A stretch of 51,059 nt of DNA from a virus, in the IMG/VR virus record IMGVR_UViG_3300045738_001902, positions 1 through 51,059 of that record; one strand, 5' to 3'. Under the pieces are notes generated by a model. The model searched no databases, was not told the DNA's origin, and saw only the letters and a program-made list of their open reading frames with translations. A program made the translations under genes and the position numbers. Below are positions 31,772 to 40,155 of the stretch, one piece after another. The first letter of the stretch is position 1, and each line of letters starts with the position of its first letter.

Positions 31772-34239
31772 GCCTGGGCGCGTGCCTCCCAGGACTTGCC
31801 GCCGAGGGCAAGATCAGCGCCGACCAGGCGGCGGAGGCGCGTGTGCTCTATGACGAGCTGCTGGAGGAATACGCGCGCAGCGGGAGCCGCGAGAGCGCCG
31901 AGGCACTGGCGAGCACCGCGGCGATCGCCGCGATGGAGCGGCGGATCACTCGCAAGGAATTCCTCGCCGGGCTGACGATCCGCCGCCGCCAGGCGATCGC
32001 GGCCGATCTGGCTTCCTACGGCAGCGACATCGGCGATGCGCGGTTCAAATCGCAGCCGGCGGGCGGCGGCGAGGGTGGCCCGCCGATCGATCCCGGTGCC
32101 GCGACCGCGCTGATCGGCGGGCGCGATCCGCGCGCGCGGTTCTCGAGCGTGGAGGGCCGGCGGCGGGCGATCGTGGGCGATGCGCAGATCGAGCTCGACC
32201 GGTTCCTCGCGGAGCATTCGGCCAATCTTAGGGGCAAGGTGCGCAACAAGGCGCAGCTGACCGACATGGTGCGCGAGCTGTTCGGCGAGGACAGCGGCAA
32301 CGCCAGCGCGCGGGCGATGGCCGAAGCCTGGCGGCGCACCTCGGAGCGGCTGCGCCAGCGGTTCAACGCCGCCGGCGGCGACATCGGTTTCCGCGCGGAC
32401 TGGGGCCTGCCGCAGGCACACGACTGGCAGAAGGTCCGCAAGGCGGGTTACGCTGCCTGGCGCGAAGCGATCTGGGGCCGGTTGGATCGCCAGAAGATGA
32501 TCGACGGCCGCACCGGGCGTCAGTTCTCCGACGATGCGCTGGAAGAGGTGCTCAGCGACGTCTGGGAGACGATCCGGAGCGACGGGACCTTCGACATGAC
32601 GCCGGGAGCTCCGGGCGGCAAGGCGCTGGCCAACCAGCGGACCGATGCGCGCTTCCTCGCGTTCAAGTCTGCCGACGACTGGATGGGCTACCAGCAGGAG
32701 TTCGGGACGGTCGACGCCTATAGCGCGATGGTCGGCCATATCGAGGGGATGGCGCGCGATATCGCGGCGCTCGAGATCCTCGGGCCCAACCCGAATGCGA
32801 CCCTGCAATGGGTCAAGGACACGGTGACGCAGAGCGCCGGCCGCGATCGTTCGCCCGATGCCAAGGGACCCAAGCGCGCCGAGACGGCAGGGCGTGCGGT
32901 CGACCGGTTGTGGGACGAATATCGCGGAGCGCATCAGGCGGTCGACAACGAGTGGATCGCACTCGGCTTTTCGGGGCTGCGCGCCTTTCAGGTTGCGACC
33001 AAGCTGGGCGGCGCGGCGCTCACCGCGGTCAGCGATGCCGCGTTCTTCCGCACCCGCAAGAAGTTCAACGGGCTCGCCAGTGCGCGCGGGGTTCCCGGCT
33101 ATCTCAAGCTGATGGCGCCGGGCTCGATCGAGGCGCAGAAGATGGCGGTGCGCCGCGGGCTGATTGCCGAGGAATGGTCGAGCCGCACGGCGGGGCAGAG
33201 CCGGTTCCTGATGGAGGAGCTGACCGGGCATATCCCGCGCACGTTGGCGAGCGCGGTGCTGCGGATCTCGCTGCTCAATCGCCACACGCAGTCGCTGCGC
33301 TGGGTCTATGGCATGGAATCGATCGCTACCTATACCGAGGCGGTCGGCAAGGGCTTCGGCGAGCTCGAGCCGGAATTGCGCAGCGCGCTGCAGCGCTACG
33401 GCATGGGCGCCGAGGAATGGGACCGGATCCGCTCCGCGCCGCTCGAGCAGGACGGCGGGGTGGAATGGCTCGCGCCGCACAATCTCGAGGATCGCCAGCT
33501 GGCGGCGCGGTTCATGGAGATGATCCACACCGAAAAGGATATCGCGGTGCCGGTCGCGGATCTCGAGACGCGCTCGTTGTTCAATTCGATGCTGCCGCGC
33601 GGGACCCTGCGCGGCGAGATCGGGCGCAGCGCTCTCCAGTTCAAGAGCTTCGGCCTCTCGGTGCTGCTTTCGCAGTCGAAGCAGGTGATGGCGATGAACA
33701 CCGGAACTGCGGCGCGTTATGCTGGCGGTCTGCTGCTCGGAACGACGTTGATGGGCGGGGTCGCGATGCAACTCAAGGCGATCGCGGCAGGCAAGGATCC
33801 GCGTCCGATGGAAGACGGCGATTTCTGGTTTGCTGCCCTGCTGCAGGGCGGCGGTCTCGGGATCTACGGCGACTTCCTCTATGCGGCCGAGAGCCGATCG
33901 GGCGGCGGGTTCGCGCAGACGCTCGCCGGGCCGCTGGTCGACGACGTCCAGGGGGTCGCCAATCTCGCCAAGGCGAAGGATCCGCGCCGCAGCCTGGTGC
34001 GCGAAGCGAAGGGATTCCTGCCGGGTAACAACCTCTGGTACGCCCGCACAGCCTTCGATCGGATGGTCGCCGACCAGATCGACGAAGAGATCAATCCCGA
34101 CATCCGCAATTCGCGCCGCCGGCTCGAACGCTACGCCGCCGAGCAGGGCACCGATTACTGGTGGTCGCCCGGCGACACCGCACCCGAGCGCGCGCCTGAT
34201 CTGGCCAACGCCCTGGAAGAAGGCCCTATCGATGAATGA
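31768..34239 (+). CDS. Large virion protein, likely ejected internal protein
   Basis: The 823-residue protein starts at GTG 31768 and is mostly helical with a basic N-terminal third. Notable are an N-terminal EEYARSGSRESAEALASTAAIAAME helix, a FSGLRAFQVATKLGGAALTAVSDAAFFRTR hydrophobic segment (about 400-430) and another, GGLLLGTTLMGGVAMQLKAIA (about 650-672). Long soluble helices with isolated membrane-like segments are usual in ejection proteins. It sits after the gp16-like gene and before the tail fibre. It might alternatively be a second core protein. No enzymatic motif was found. Confidence 0.55.
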   Translation: MSLGACLPGLAAEGKISADQAAEARVLYDELLEEYARSGSRESAEALASTAAIAAMERRITRKEFLAGLTIRRRQAIAADLASYGSDIGDARFKSQPAGGGEGGPPIDPGAATALIGGRDPRARFSSVEGRRRAIVGDAQIELDRFLAEHSANLRGKVRNKAQLTDMVRELFGEDSGNASARAMAEAWRRTSERLRQRFNAAGGDIGFRADWGLPQAHDWQKVRKAGYAAWREAIWGRLDRQKMIDGRTGRQFSDDALEEVLSDVWETIRSDGTFDMTPGAPGGKALANQRTDARFLAFKSADDWMGYQQEFGTVDAYSAMVGHIEGMARDIAALEILGPNPNATLQWVKDTVTQSAGRDRSPDAKGPKRAETAGRAVDRLWDEYRGAHQAVDNEWIALGFSGLRAFQVATKLGGAALTAVSDAAFFRTRKKFNGLASARGVPGYLKLMAPGSIEAQKMAVRRGLIAEEWSSRTAGQSRFLMEELTGHIPRTLASAVLRISLLNRHTQSLRWVYGMESIATYTEAVGKGFGELEPELRSALQRYGMGAEEWDRIRSAPLEQDGGVEWLAPHNLEDRQLAARFMEMIHTEKDIAVPVADLETRSLFNSMLPRGTLRGEIGRSALQFKSFGLSVLLSQSKQVMAMNTGTAARYAGGLLLGTTLMGGVAMQLKAIAAGKDPRPMEDGDFWFAALLQGGGLGIYGDFLYAAESRSGGGFAQTLAGPLVDDVQGVANLAKAKDPRRSLVREAKGFLPGNNLWYARTAFDRMVADQIDEEINPDIRNSRRRLERYAAEQGTDYWWSPGDTAPERAPDLANALEEGPIDE

Positions 34240-34248
34240 GGTGAAGCC

Positions 34249-37095
34249 ATGACCGTCGCCGAGCAAATCCCGCGCGTCGAGTATCTCGAGGATGCCAGCA
34301 CGGTCTCCTTCCCGGTTCCGTTCCGATATCGCGCGCCGGCTGATATCAAGGCGAGCCGGCGTTCGGCGACCGGTCCTGCGGTGCAGCTGGTCTTCGGGAC
34401 CGACTACAGCGTCTCGCCGGGCGATACGAATGCGGGCGGCACGCTGACCGTGACCGCCGCCGCTGTCGATGGAACCGTGCTGGAGATCTGGCGGGAGACC
34501 CCGCGGGTGCAGGATGCCGATTACACGGCATCGGGACCGTTCAAGGCGGAAAGCCATGAAGCCGCGATGGATCGCGCGATCCTCGTGGCGCAGGAGAACG
34601 ATCTCGATATCGCGCGAACCGCGCGGGTGCCGAGCGGCGAGCCTGGTCTGACGATTCCGCCCGCAGCTGAACGCAAGGGGAAATACTGGCTCTACGATCC
34701 GTTCACGGGGCAACCGGCGCTGGACGATCCCGACAATTTCGCGGCGCCGGCGCGGGGGGAGGCGGACCGGTCGGCGCTCGAGGCGGACAGGGCCGAGAGC
34801 GCGCTGCTGGCGACGGAGCTGGTGCGCGACCAGGCGGCCGATCTCGTGCTGCCGGAAAACATCTTCGTCAACACGACCCTCGAGATTGCCGAACTGGACA
34901 CCGCTCCGGGTGTGACCTTCAAGCTGGTGAACCTCGAAACGGGCATCGCCACCGTCTATCTGCGTACCGAGGGTGGATCGACCGAGCTTTATTCCGAAGC
35001 CTCGACGGCAGCGCTTGCTGCTGCGACCGGATCGGGCAAGGTGGGGTTCGACCAAATCGGGGGAGCCGCCGAGCCGGGCACCGTGGCAGCCCGCCTGCGG
35101 GAATCGCCTTCTCCTTTCGATCCGGCTTTTGGTGTCGTCGGAGAGAATGGCGTCGACGACACCGCCGCCTGGCAGATCTATTTCAATTACTGCCGCGCGA
35201 ACGGCTACGTTCCGCATTCGCCCCGGCCGGTGATCAGCGAGATTTCCGACACACTCGTTCTGAAGCCGTATTACAATCTGCTCGACAATTTCGCCGTTCG
35301 ATCGTCCGGGGCTGCAATGCTCGGGAACGTCACGTTCCTCTATACGGGGCTGCGCGATCGACCGGCTCTCGAGGTGGGAACGCCGCCCGATCCTGCCAAT
35401 CCCTACGAGAACCAATGGCTGGAAAGCCGCATCGAGCTTCCCTCTGTGTTCGCGGCAGGGTTCGATGTCAGCTGGCCGGGCGGATTGAACGATGCATCGC
35501 CGGACTGCGGAATCTACATCCATCGGATGATCCGCGACCAGATCGTCGAGAACTGGGTGGCCGGGTTCACCAGTGGAATAATCTACGAGGGTTCGGCCTG
35601 GAACACGATTTCCGGCAAGCACATCGCGGATAACAAGTTCGGTCGCGTCTATACTTCGCTCGGATCGAATACCGAAGACAGCTTCACCAACGAGAACACG
35701 GTAATCGGCGGGCGGATCGGCCACACCAGCAAGTCTCGCGGCCTCGGCTTCGCTGCATTGCAGGTATTCACCTGGGACAAGGTGTCCTCCTATCGCGGGC
35801 ACAACACCAATCGCTTCATCAACCCCTGCCTCGAAAGCAGCGGCTTTGTCGAAGGCGATATCCGGGTCCCGGTGTGGTGCGATGGCGCGGGAGTGGACAA
35901 CCGCTTCGAGAAGGTCCGAATGGAAAGCTGCAACGGGCCGATCATGGTCTGTGATGGCGGTGGCTCGGGCGATTTCTGCAGGAACAACCAGATCGATCTG
36001 CTCTATGCATCCAGCGAGGAGCAGCAGATCCGCGTCGTCAACAAGGGCGGCGCGGTCAGCAATTACGTCACCGGGCTGGGCGCGCAGAAGCGGGTGTGGA
36101 GTTCGGGGGAAATCGCCTCGGGCATCAAGTCGAGCGGCGCCAGTACTGCGACGATCTGCGACCCGCGCCTGTTCTTCCTGATCGAGAACAGCCCCGCCTT
36201 CCCCGCCGACATTCGCCGGACCGTCGACTTTGTCTGGAGGGTGGGCGGGCATCGCAATGCGATCCTGTTGAACCAGGCCGGTAGCTGCAGGATCGCGGTG
36301 GCAATCGATGCGAGCTTCATCAAGGAATTCACGCTTAGCTACGCTGCCTTGCTCGGCTTTTCGGGGAGACCCAATTTCTTCGCGCTGGATGCTGCCGGAT
36401 CGCTGCTTTCCGGACTCGCCACCGAAACCGAAATCAACCCGTTGACCGGCGTAGCCTATGCCGATGAACCCTATGTCAAGGGAACCAGCTCGGCGGCGAC
36501 GGGCGGCGGGCTGATCAGCAGCGGCGGTGGCTACGGCGTCGGCACGGATTCCGAAACCTTCAAGTCGATGGCGATCAGCGTGCGCGACGAGGTGAAGACC
36601 CTGATTTTCTCCGTGACGGGGGCGTCGCGCGCGGCTGCTCTCCAAAGCATGGAAGTGATCGGCCATAGCGCCATGATGCTGCCGGGGTCGGCGTTCCCGA
36701 CGATCGACGGCATGTCGGCGCTGCACGTCTTCTCGCTGCTGGACGACAGCGCCACCATCATGGCCACGGCAAACCCCGCCACGGCGGGACGGCATGGCTA
36801 TTATGCGCGCGGTGAATCGGTGGGGAACGCGAACCCGGCATCGGGTCAGCCCCAGGGCTGGATCTGTACGACCAGCGGGTGGCTCGCCTCGGCATGGGTG
36901 GCATCGACCATCTACGACGTGCCGGGCGAACTCATCACCAGCGACGGCGGCAAGATCTACGAGCTGGTGACGCCGGGCACGGCGGCCGGGAGCGGCGGGC
37001 CGACCGGCTCGGGCTCCTGGATCGAGGATGGCACCTGCGTGTGGGCATATATCGGTGTCAAGGCGGCGTTCGCGCCCTTGGCGAACCTGCCGTGA
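34249..37095 (+). CDS. Tail fibre / tailspike with T7-like N-terminus and beta-helix body
   Basis: The 948-residue protein begins MTVAEQIPRVEYLEDASTVSFPVPFRYRAPADIKASR. The F.VPF.Y....DI.V....G....L..GTDYSV start is that of T7 gp17-type fibre N-terminal domains that anchor to the tail. After a short coiled coil (EADRSALEADRAESALLATELVRDQAAD) the body from ~300 has a pectate-lyase-like entry motif (GENGVDDTAAWQIYFNYCRANGY) and beta-helix repeats rich in Gly, Asn and Ile. Host recognition and perhaps capsule or polysaccharide cleavage are expected. Ends in a small ...YIGVKAAFAPLANLP domain. Confidence 0.8.
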   Translation: MTVAEQIPRVEYLEDASTVSFPVPFRYRAPADIKASRRSATGPAVQLVFGTDYSVSPGDTNAGGTLTVTAAAVDGTVLEIWRETPRVQDADYTASGPFKAESHEAAMDRAILVAQENDLDIARTARVPSGEPGLTIPPAAERKGKYWLYDPFTGQPALDDPDNFAAPARGEADRSALEADRAESALLATELVRDQAADLVLPENIFVNTTLEIAELDTAPGVTFKLVNLETGIATVYLRTEGGSTELYSEASTAALAAATGSGKVGFDQIGGAAEPGTVAARLRESPSPFDPAFGVVGENGVDDTAAWQIYFNYCRANGYVPHSPRPVISEISDTLVLKPYYNLLDNFAVRSSGAAMLGNVTFLYTGLRDRPALEVGTPPDPANPYENQWLESRIELPSVFAAGFDVSWPGGLNDASPDCGIYIHRMIRDQIVENWVAGFTSGIIYEGSAWNTISGKHIADNKFGRVYTSLGSNTEDSFTNENTVIGGRIGHTSKSRGLGFAALQVFTWDKVSSYRGHNTNRFINPCLESSGFVEGDIRVPVWCDGAGVDNRFEKVRMESCNGPIMVCDGGGSGDFCRNNQIDLLYASSEEQQIRVVNKGGAVSNYVTGLGAQKRVWSSGEIASGIKSSGASTATICDPRLFFLIENSPAFPADIRRTVDFVWRVGGHRNAILLNQAGSCRIAVAIDASFIKEFTLSYAALLGFSGRPNFFALDAAGSLLSGLATETEINPLTGVAYADEPYVKGTSSAATGGGLISSGGGYGVGTDSETFKSMAISVRDEVKTLIFSVTGASRAAALQSMEVIGHSAMMLPGSAFPTIDGMSALHVFSLLDDSATIMATANPATAGRHGYYARGESVGNANPASGQPQGWICTTSGWLASAWVASTIYDVPGELITSDGGKIYELVTPGTAAGSGGPTGSGSWIEDGTCVWAYIGVKAAFAPLANLP

Positions 37096-37154
37096 TGCGC
37101 GGCAGCACCGGCAACGCATCGGAAGGACTGCGGATGGCGGGGAGCGGGCGATGA
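37095..37154 (+). CDS. Tiny overlapping open frame between fibre and holin candidates
   Basis: The 19-codon frame starts at an ATG overlapping the fibre stop (TGATG) and stops at ATGATGA, overlapping the next start. The double overlap suggests translational coupling that feeds the next gene, rather than an important peptide. The peptide MRGSTGNASEGLRMAGSGR has no recognisable feature. Confidence 0.25.
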   Translation: MRGSTGNASEGLRMAGSGR

Positions 37155-37561
37155 TGCTGCTCGCCGCCATCGCCGTCGCCCTGCGGGTCGCGCTGATCCT
37201 GATCGCCTGCGCAATGGTGGTCGGCCTGCGCGGCGAGATATGGGCGGTCGTGCGGCGCAGGTCGGGCTGGCAGGCGCATCTATCCACCGCGACCTTCACG
37301 GCGCTGGTGACCGCCGGCGCGGTCATTTCCTCGGTCAACGTCTTTCCCGATGCTGGCTGGGCGATCCCGCGCGAGGCTCGTCTCGCGGTGGTCAATATCG
37401 GGCTCGCCCTGTTCCTGATCGGCACGCTGACGGGGCTGTATCGCCGCGCGCTGCGCGCCGGGCCGGACAAGGCGCGGGCGGCATTTCTATCAGGGGTCGC
37501 GCTCCTGGTCCCCGGCGGGGGGCTTGTCGCACTGCTGACGGTGAGCGGAGCTAATGGCTAA
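37151..37561 (+). CDS. Holin candidate, multi-helix membrane protein
   Basis: The 136-residue protein has about four hydrophobic segments (MLLAAIAVALRVALILIACAMVVGL; STATFTALVTAGAVISSV; AVVNIGLALFLIGTLTGLY; AFLSGVALLVPGGGLVALLTV) with short charged loops. Size, topology and position at the start of the lysis cassette fit a holin or antiholin. It starts ATGATG 37151 with GGGGAG about 7 bases upstream. Its stop overlaps the next start as TAATG. Confidence 0.6.
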   Translation: MMLLAAIAVALRVALILIACAMVVGLRGEIWAVVRRRSGWQAHLSTATFTALVTAGAVISSVNVFPDAGWAIPREARLAVVNIGLALFLIGTLTGLYRRALRAGPDKARAAFLSGVALLVPGGGLVALLTVSGANG

Positions 37562-38001
37562 TGCCCTGGAGAGATATCCCGCCGCGCTGGTGGGCCGTGC
37601 TGGTCGGCGTGGCGTTCGGATCGCTGGCGCTGGTGAGCATCGACGGACCCAACAAGGGCTATGGCAAGGCGATCGTCGCCGGGCTGATGACGGCACCGGT
37701 GCTGGCGCTGATCGCAGGGGCCATGCTGCCGCCCGACACATCGGTGGAGATCGCCGCGCTGATCGGCGGGATCGCGGCGCTGGGCGGCACCGGCGTGATC
37801 ATGTCGGTGGCGCGCATGGCGCCATCGATCGTCACGGGAGGGCTGACGGGGATCGCCACCTCGTACCTGCATATCACCGGTTCCCGGCAGCCCGAGGAGC
37901 CGGATGTGACGCGCTATCGCATCGACGGGACACCAGCGGAGCCGGATCCCGAGCTGGACGCCCTGGCGCACGAATTCGACGAGAAGGATGAAAACCGATG
38001 A
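37561..38001 (+). CDS. Second membrane protein of the lysis cassette
   Basis: The 146-residue protein has hydrophobic segments (WWAVLVGVAFGSLALVSI; AIVAGLMTAPVLALIAGAML; VEIAALIGGIAALGGTGVIM; IVTGGLTGIATSYL) and an acidic hydrophilic C-terminus (PEEPDVTRYRIDGTPAEPDPELDALAHEFDEKDENR). It resembles holin/antiholin proteins in layout and directly precedes the endolysin with a 4-base overlap (ATGA). Confidence 0.55.
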   Translation: MPWRDIPPRWWAVLVGVAFGSLALVSIDGPNKGYGKAIVAGLMTAPVLALIAGAMLPPDTSVEIAALIGGIAALGGTGVIMSVARMAPSIVTGGLTGIATSYLHITGSRQPEEPDVTRYRIDGTPAEPDPELDALAHEFDEKDENR

Positions 38002-38624
38002 GCGCTTTCGATCACGACGCCTTCATGCGCGAGTGGCGCAGCAAGCGCCTCGGCGACGGGGACAAGATCAGCCAGGCCGAATACGATCTGGTGCTGGCCG
38101 CGATCGGCGGGCGCTGGACGCCGCCGCCGGCAGAGCGCCCGGGCGAACCCGCGTGGCTGGCGATTGCCCGGACGTTGATCGGCCAGCGCGAGATCCCGGG
38201 CCCCAAGCACAACAGCTGGATCGCGAAGGGCTGGGCGCGGCTCGGCGCGGGTTGGTTCAGCAACGACGAGACGCCCTGGTGCGGCTTCTTCGTGGCGCAT
38301 TGCATCGACGCGGTCGGCTTGCCCTTTCCCGGCAAGGGGCTGTTCGCGCGGGCGAAGGCGTGGCTCGACTGGGGCAAGCCGTCGAAGCCGGTGCTGGGCG
38401 CGGTGGTGGTGTTCGGGCGAGCGGGCGGCGGGCATGTCGGCTTCCTCGTGGGTGAAAGCGCCAGCAACTGGTATGTGCTGGGCGGCAACCAGGCGAACGC
38501 GGTCAACATCACTCCGATCGCGAAGGCTCGCGCGCTGGGCTACCGCTGGCCCGCGTCGCTGCCCGAGTCCTCAACCCTGCTGCCGAAGATGAGCGGCGGC
38601 ACCGTCTCGGTGAACGAAGCGTGA
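37998..38624 (+). CDS. Endolysin, TIGR02594 (NlpC/P60-CHAP-like) family
   Basis: The 208-residue protein has a helical start then the catalytic domain: RTLIGQREIPGPKHNSWIAKGW, TPWCGFFVAHCID with the nucleophile Cys (about residue 95), GGHVGFLVGE with the His (about 146), and YVLGGNQANAVNITPI completing the site. This order is characteristic of TIGR02594-type peptidoglycan hydrolases in alphaproteobacterial phages. There is no signal peptide, so export would depend on the holin. It follows the holin candidates and overlaps the next gene as GTGA. Confidence 0.88.
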   Translation: MSAFDHDAFMREWRSKRLGDGDKISQAEYDLVLAAIGGRWTPPPAERPGEPAWLAIARTLIGQREIPGPKHNSWIAKGWARLGAGWFSNDETPWCGFFVAHCIDAVGLPFPGKGLFARAKAWLDWGKPSKPVLGAVVVFGRAGGGHVGFLVGESASNWYVLGGNQANAVNITPIAKARALGYRWPASLPESSTLLPKMSGGTVSVNEA

Positions 38625-38854
38625 CGGGCTCGCCGCTCGACCGGCTGCGCCAGTTGGCGATCGTCGCGCTGGCGCTTCTGGCCGCGGGTGTGATCGTGTT
38701 CCTGCTGATGCTGATCTGGCCGACGCGTACCATCACCAGCGAGATGGCGGGATGGGCGACGGCAGCATTCCTCGCCCTGCGCGAATTCATTTCCAAGATC
38801 GAGAACATCGTCAACGGGCCGGCTTCGCCGCTGCCCGAGGAGAGGCCGCTATGA
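38621..38854 (+). CDS. Small membrane protein in the lysis cassette
   Basis: The 77-residue protein has one strong membrane helix (LAIVALALLAAGVIVFLLMLIWP, about residues 12-34) and a possible second weaker one (MAGWATAAFLALREF). It begins at a GTG overlapping the endolysin stop. It may be a holin or pinholin; with the two earlier proteins this cassette encodes three candidates for pore function. Confidence 0.5.
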   Translation: MTGSPLDRLRQLAIVALALLAAGVIVFLLMLIWPTRTITSEMAGWATAAFLALREFISKIENIVNGPASPLPEERPL

Positions 38855-39216
38855 TTGGACTGATCGCCAAATTCCTGCTCGCCCGCAACCCGGCGCTGAC
38901 CCTCGCCCATGCCAAGCGGCTCGCGACCGGCCTGCTGATCCTGCTGGGCGTCTTGCTGCTGGTCGGCGGGGCGGCGCTGTGGCTGCATTTCCACGACCAA
39001 GGCGTCGAGGAGAAGGTGCTGCTCGAGCGCGACAATACGGATCTTCGCGCCAACGCCGCGGCGAACGAAACTGCCGGCGTATCGATGGCCGAGCGCGAGA
39101 AGATCGAAGCCCGCGAACAGAAGGAACTGGAAGATGAAGTGGATGAAGCCGAGGCTGCTGGTCGTAGCGCTGCCGATGATCTGTGGAGCGGCGACCTGTT
39201 CGACCCCGAGCCCTGA
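38851..39216 (+). CDS. Inner-membrane spanin (Rz-like)
   Basis: The 121-residue protein has an N-terminal membrane helix (LATGLLILLGVLLLVGGAALWL) followed by a long charged coiled coil (EEKVLLERDNTDLRANAAANETAG....EREKIEAREQKELEDEVDEAEA). That layout matches lambda Rz-type i-spanins. A second frame (39134-39460) is nested in its 3' end. It would complete lysis by fusing inner and outer membranes. Confidence 0.75.
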   Translation: MIGLIAKFLLARNPALTLAHAKRLATGLLILLGVLLLVGGAALWLHFHDQGVEEKVLLERDNTDLRANAAANETAGVSMAEREKIEAREQKELEDEVDEAEAAGRSAADDLWSGDLFDPEP

Positions 39217-39460
39217 ATTGGGGCTCGATCGCGGCGTCACCGCCAAATGCCCGCGCACGATCACCGCGCCGGGCGAGCTGGTGAACCGCGAAGTGCTGAC
39301 CCTGCCCGATGGCAGCAAGGTGGTGCCGATCGGCAATGCCGATGCGCGCGAGAACATGCTGGTGCGCGGCGCCCTGGTCTATCGCGATGGCTATCGCGCC
39401 TGCCGATCGGTGGTGATCTATGCCGAGGAGCGCGACGACGTGCTACGCGAGGGTGGTTGA
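39134..39460 (+). CDS. Outer-membrane spanin candidate (Rz1-like, nested)
   Basis: The frame starts 83 bases inside the Rz-like gene and ends 244 bases beyond it. The 108-residue protein has a signal peptide-like start (MKWMKPRLLVVALPMICGAATCSTPSP) with Cys residues near positions 17 and 22 that could be lipidated, but no perfect lipobox. Unlike lambda Rz1 it is longer than 60 residues, with a beta-rich tail (GALVYRDGYRACRSVVIYAEERDD). The nested position is what an o-spanin shows; composition fits less well. Confidence 0.6.
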   Translation: MKWMKPRLLVVALPMICGAATCSTPSPELGLDRGVTAKCPRTITAPGELVNREVLTLPDGSKVVPIGNADARENMLVRGALVYRDGYRACRSVVIYAEERDDVLREGG

Positions 39461-39532
39461 GCTACAGGAGCCCGGCATTTCTAGGCTTCCTCAGCGGTCG
39501 CATTCCCGCTAACGGCTGCTGACGCAGACGGA

Positions 39533-39554
39533 CCATGTTGGAATTCCAACATGG
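39533..39554. repeat. 22-bp perfect palindrome near attR
   Basis: CCATGTTG and CAACATGG are joined by GAATTC, giving a perfect palindrome 46 bases left of the tRNA. The arms include TGTTGGAA, the core of the TGTTGGAAGG motif, so it may be a symmetrical protein site at the prophage end. Confidence 0.7.
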
Positions 39555-39558
39555 AAGG

Positions 39559-39589
39559 TGTTGGAAGGTTTCACATGAAACCACGGATT
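39559..39589 (+). promoter_or_regulatory. TGTTGGAAGG motif and candidate prophage-borne tRNA promoter
   Basis: TGTTGGAAGG occupies 39559-39568. TTGGAA (39561-39566), 17 bases and CGGATT (39584-39589) would give a start a few bases before the tRNA; the -10 is poor. GGTTTC-ACAT-GAAACC (39567-39582) is an inverted repeat in the same stretch. The prophage must supply a promoter for the restored tRNA. Confidence 0.35.
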
Positions 39590-39600
39590 TCCGGGCGTTT

Positions 39601-39637
39601 GCGGGTGTAGCTCAATGGTAGAGCAGCAGCTTCCCAA
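39601..39637 (+). repeat. attR: 5' half of the restored tRNA-Gly
   Basis: Identical to 263-299. Here the phage-carried 5' half joins the resident 3' half, which keeps the gene intact. The crossover lies within these 37 bases, which end in the anticodon loop. Confidence 0.9.
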
Positions 39638-39674
39638 GCTGACGACGAGGGTTCGATTCCCTTCACCCGCTCCA
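39601..39674 (+). tRNA. tRNA-Gly (anticodon CCC)
   Basis: A 74-base gene including CCA. The acceptor stem GCGGGTG pairs with CACCCGC, the D-arm is GCTCAATGGTAGAGC, the anticodon loop is TTCCCAA with CCC at its centre, and the T-arm is GAGGGTTCGATTCCCTT. CCC reads GGG glycine codons. The gene is the target of the prophage and possibly of an earlier island. Confidence 0.93.
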
Positions 39675-39819
39675 CAATCCTGAAATTGCCCCACAAAACC
39701 GCCATTCAGGAGGCGGTAGTGCGCACACCTTCATCCATAGCTTCTCACACGGCCTCTCACAGGCTGTCCGTATCCGTGAACAGGACGCCGAACGCGTTCG
39801 GCGAACGGGTTCGCTGAGG

Positions 39820-40155
39820 ATGCGAAAGATCAACTATCTGGTCCGTCGCGGGGCCCGTTATCATTTTCGTCGCAGATCGCCTTGCGACTACAAGTGTAGC
39901 CGTCCGATAAGCATTTCACTGGGTACTTCCGACCCCGTCGAGGCACGCCGTCTCGTCCGTCGGATGGCCGCGAAATGGGATGAATTGCAGATGGGAATGA
40001 TAGTGCAAATCGAACGAGGGCACCTCACAAGACGCAGCATACTGGTTGCCCCTCATCGCAACGTATACCGGCGCGTGCAGAGAGGAAGGGGCAGGCCTAG
40101 AGGTCGATGATTTCATGGCGCTGTTGGATGACGAGGTTTTCGGAAGGGCTTGGGC
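39820..40155 (+). pseudogene. Tyrosine recombinase remnant (internal deletion and frameshift)
   Basis: The N-terminus MRKINYLVRRGARYHFRRR, then ISLGTSDPVEARRLVRRMAAKWDE, matches the start of DUF6538-type integrases. About 200 bases later, in the +1 frame (from ~40016), AAYWLPLIATYTGACREEGAGLEVDDF matches the core around the first catalytic arginine of the same enzyme family. Roughly 100-150 residues between them and everything after the core are missing. The remnant ends at a junction near 40155 with the sigma-factor gene. It begins 145 bases from the tRNA 3' end, the position of an island integrase. It cannot produce an active enzyme. Confidence 0.85.

Larger units (their letters stand above)
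263..39637. mobile_element. Complete temperate podovirus-like prophage, ~39.3 kb
   Basis: The element is bounded by the 37-bp tRNA-Gly repeat and contains, in order, integrase, early minus-strand operon, repressor/operator/Cro switch, primase, helicase and methylase, terminase, portal, scaffold, capsid, T7-type tail tubular and internal virion proteins, tail fibre and a lysis cassette. The integrase lies about 90 bases inside attL. No essential structural gene is visibly broken, so it may be inducible. It has no recognisable DNA or RNA polymerase gene, so it is predicted to depend on host polymerases. The tail module is short-tailed: tubular A/B proteins are present, with no tape measure, sheath or tail-tube gene. 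Confidence 0.9.

Noticed and set aside
31624-37470. 1948-codon open frame on the minus strand
   Set aside because: Runs antisense across several plus-strand virion genes with overlapping starts, clear family motifs and ribosome sites; its translation is a codon-bias shadow.
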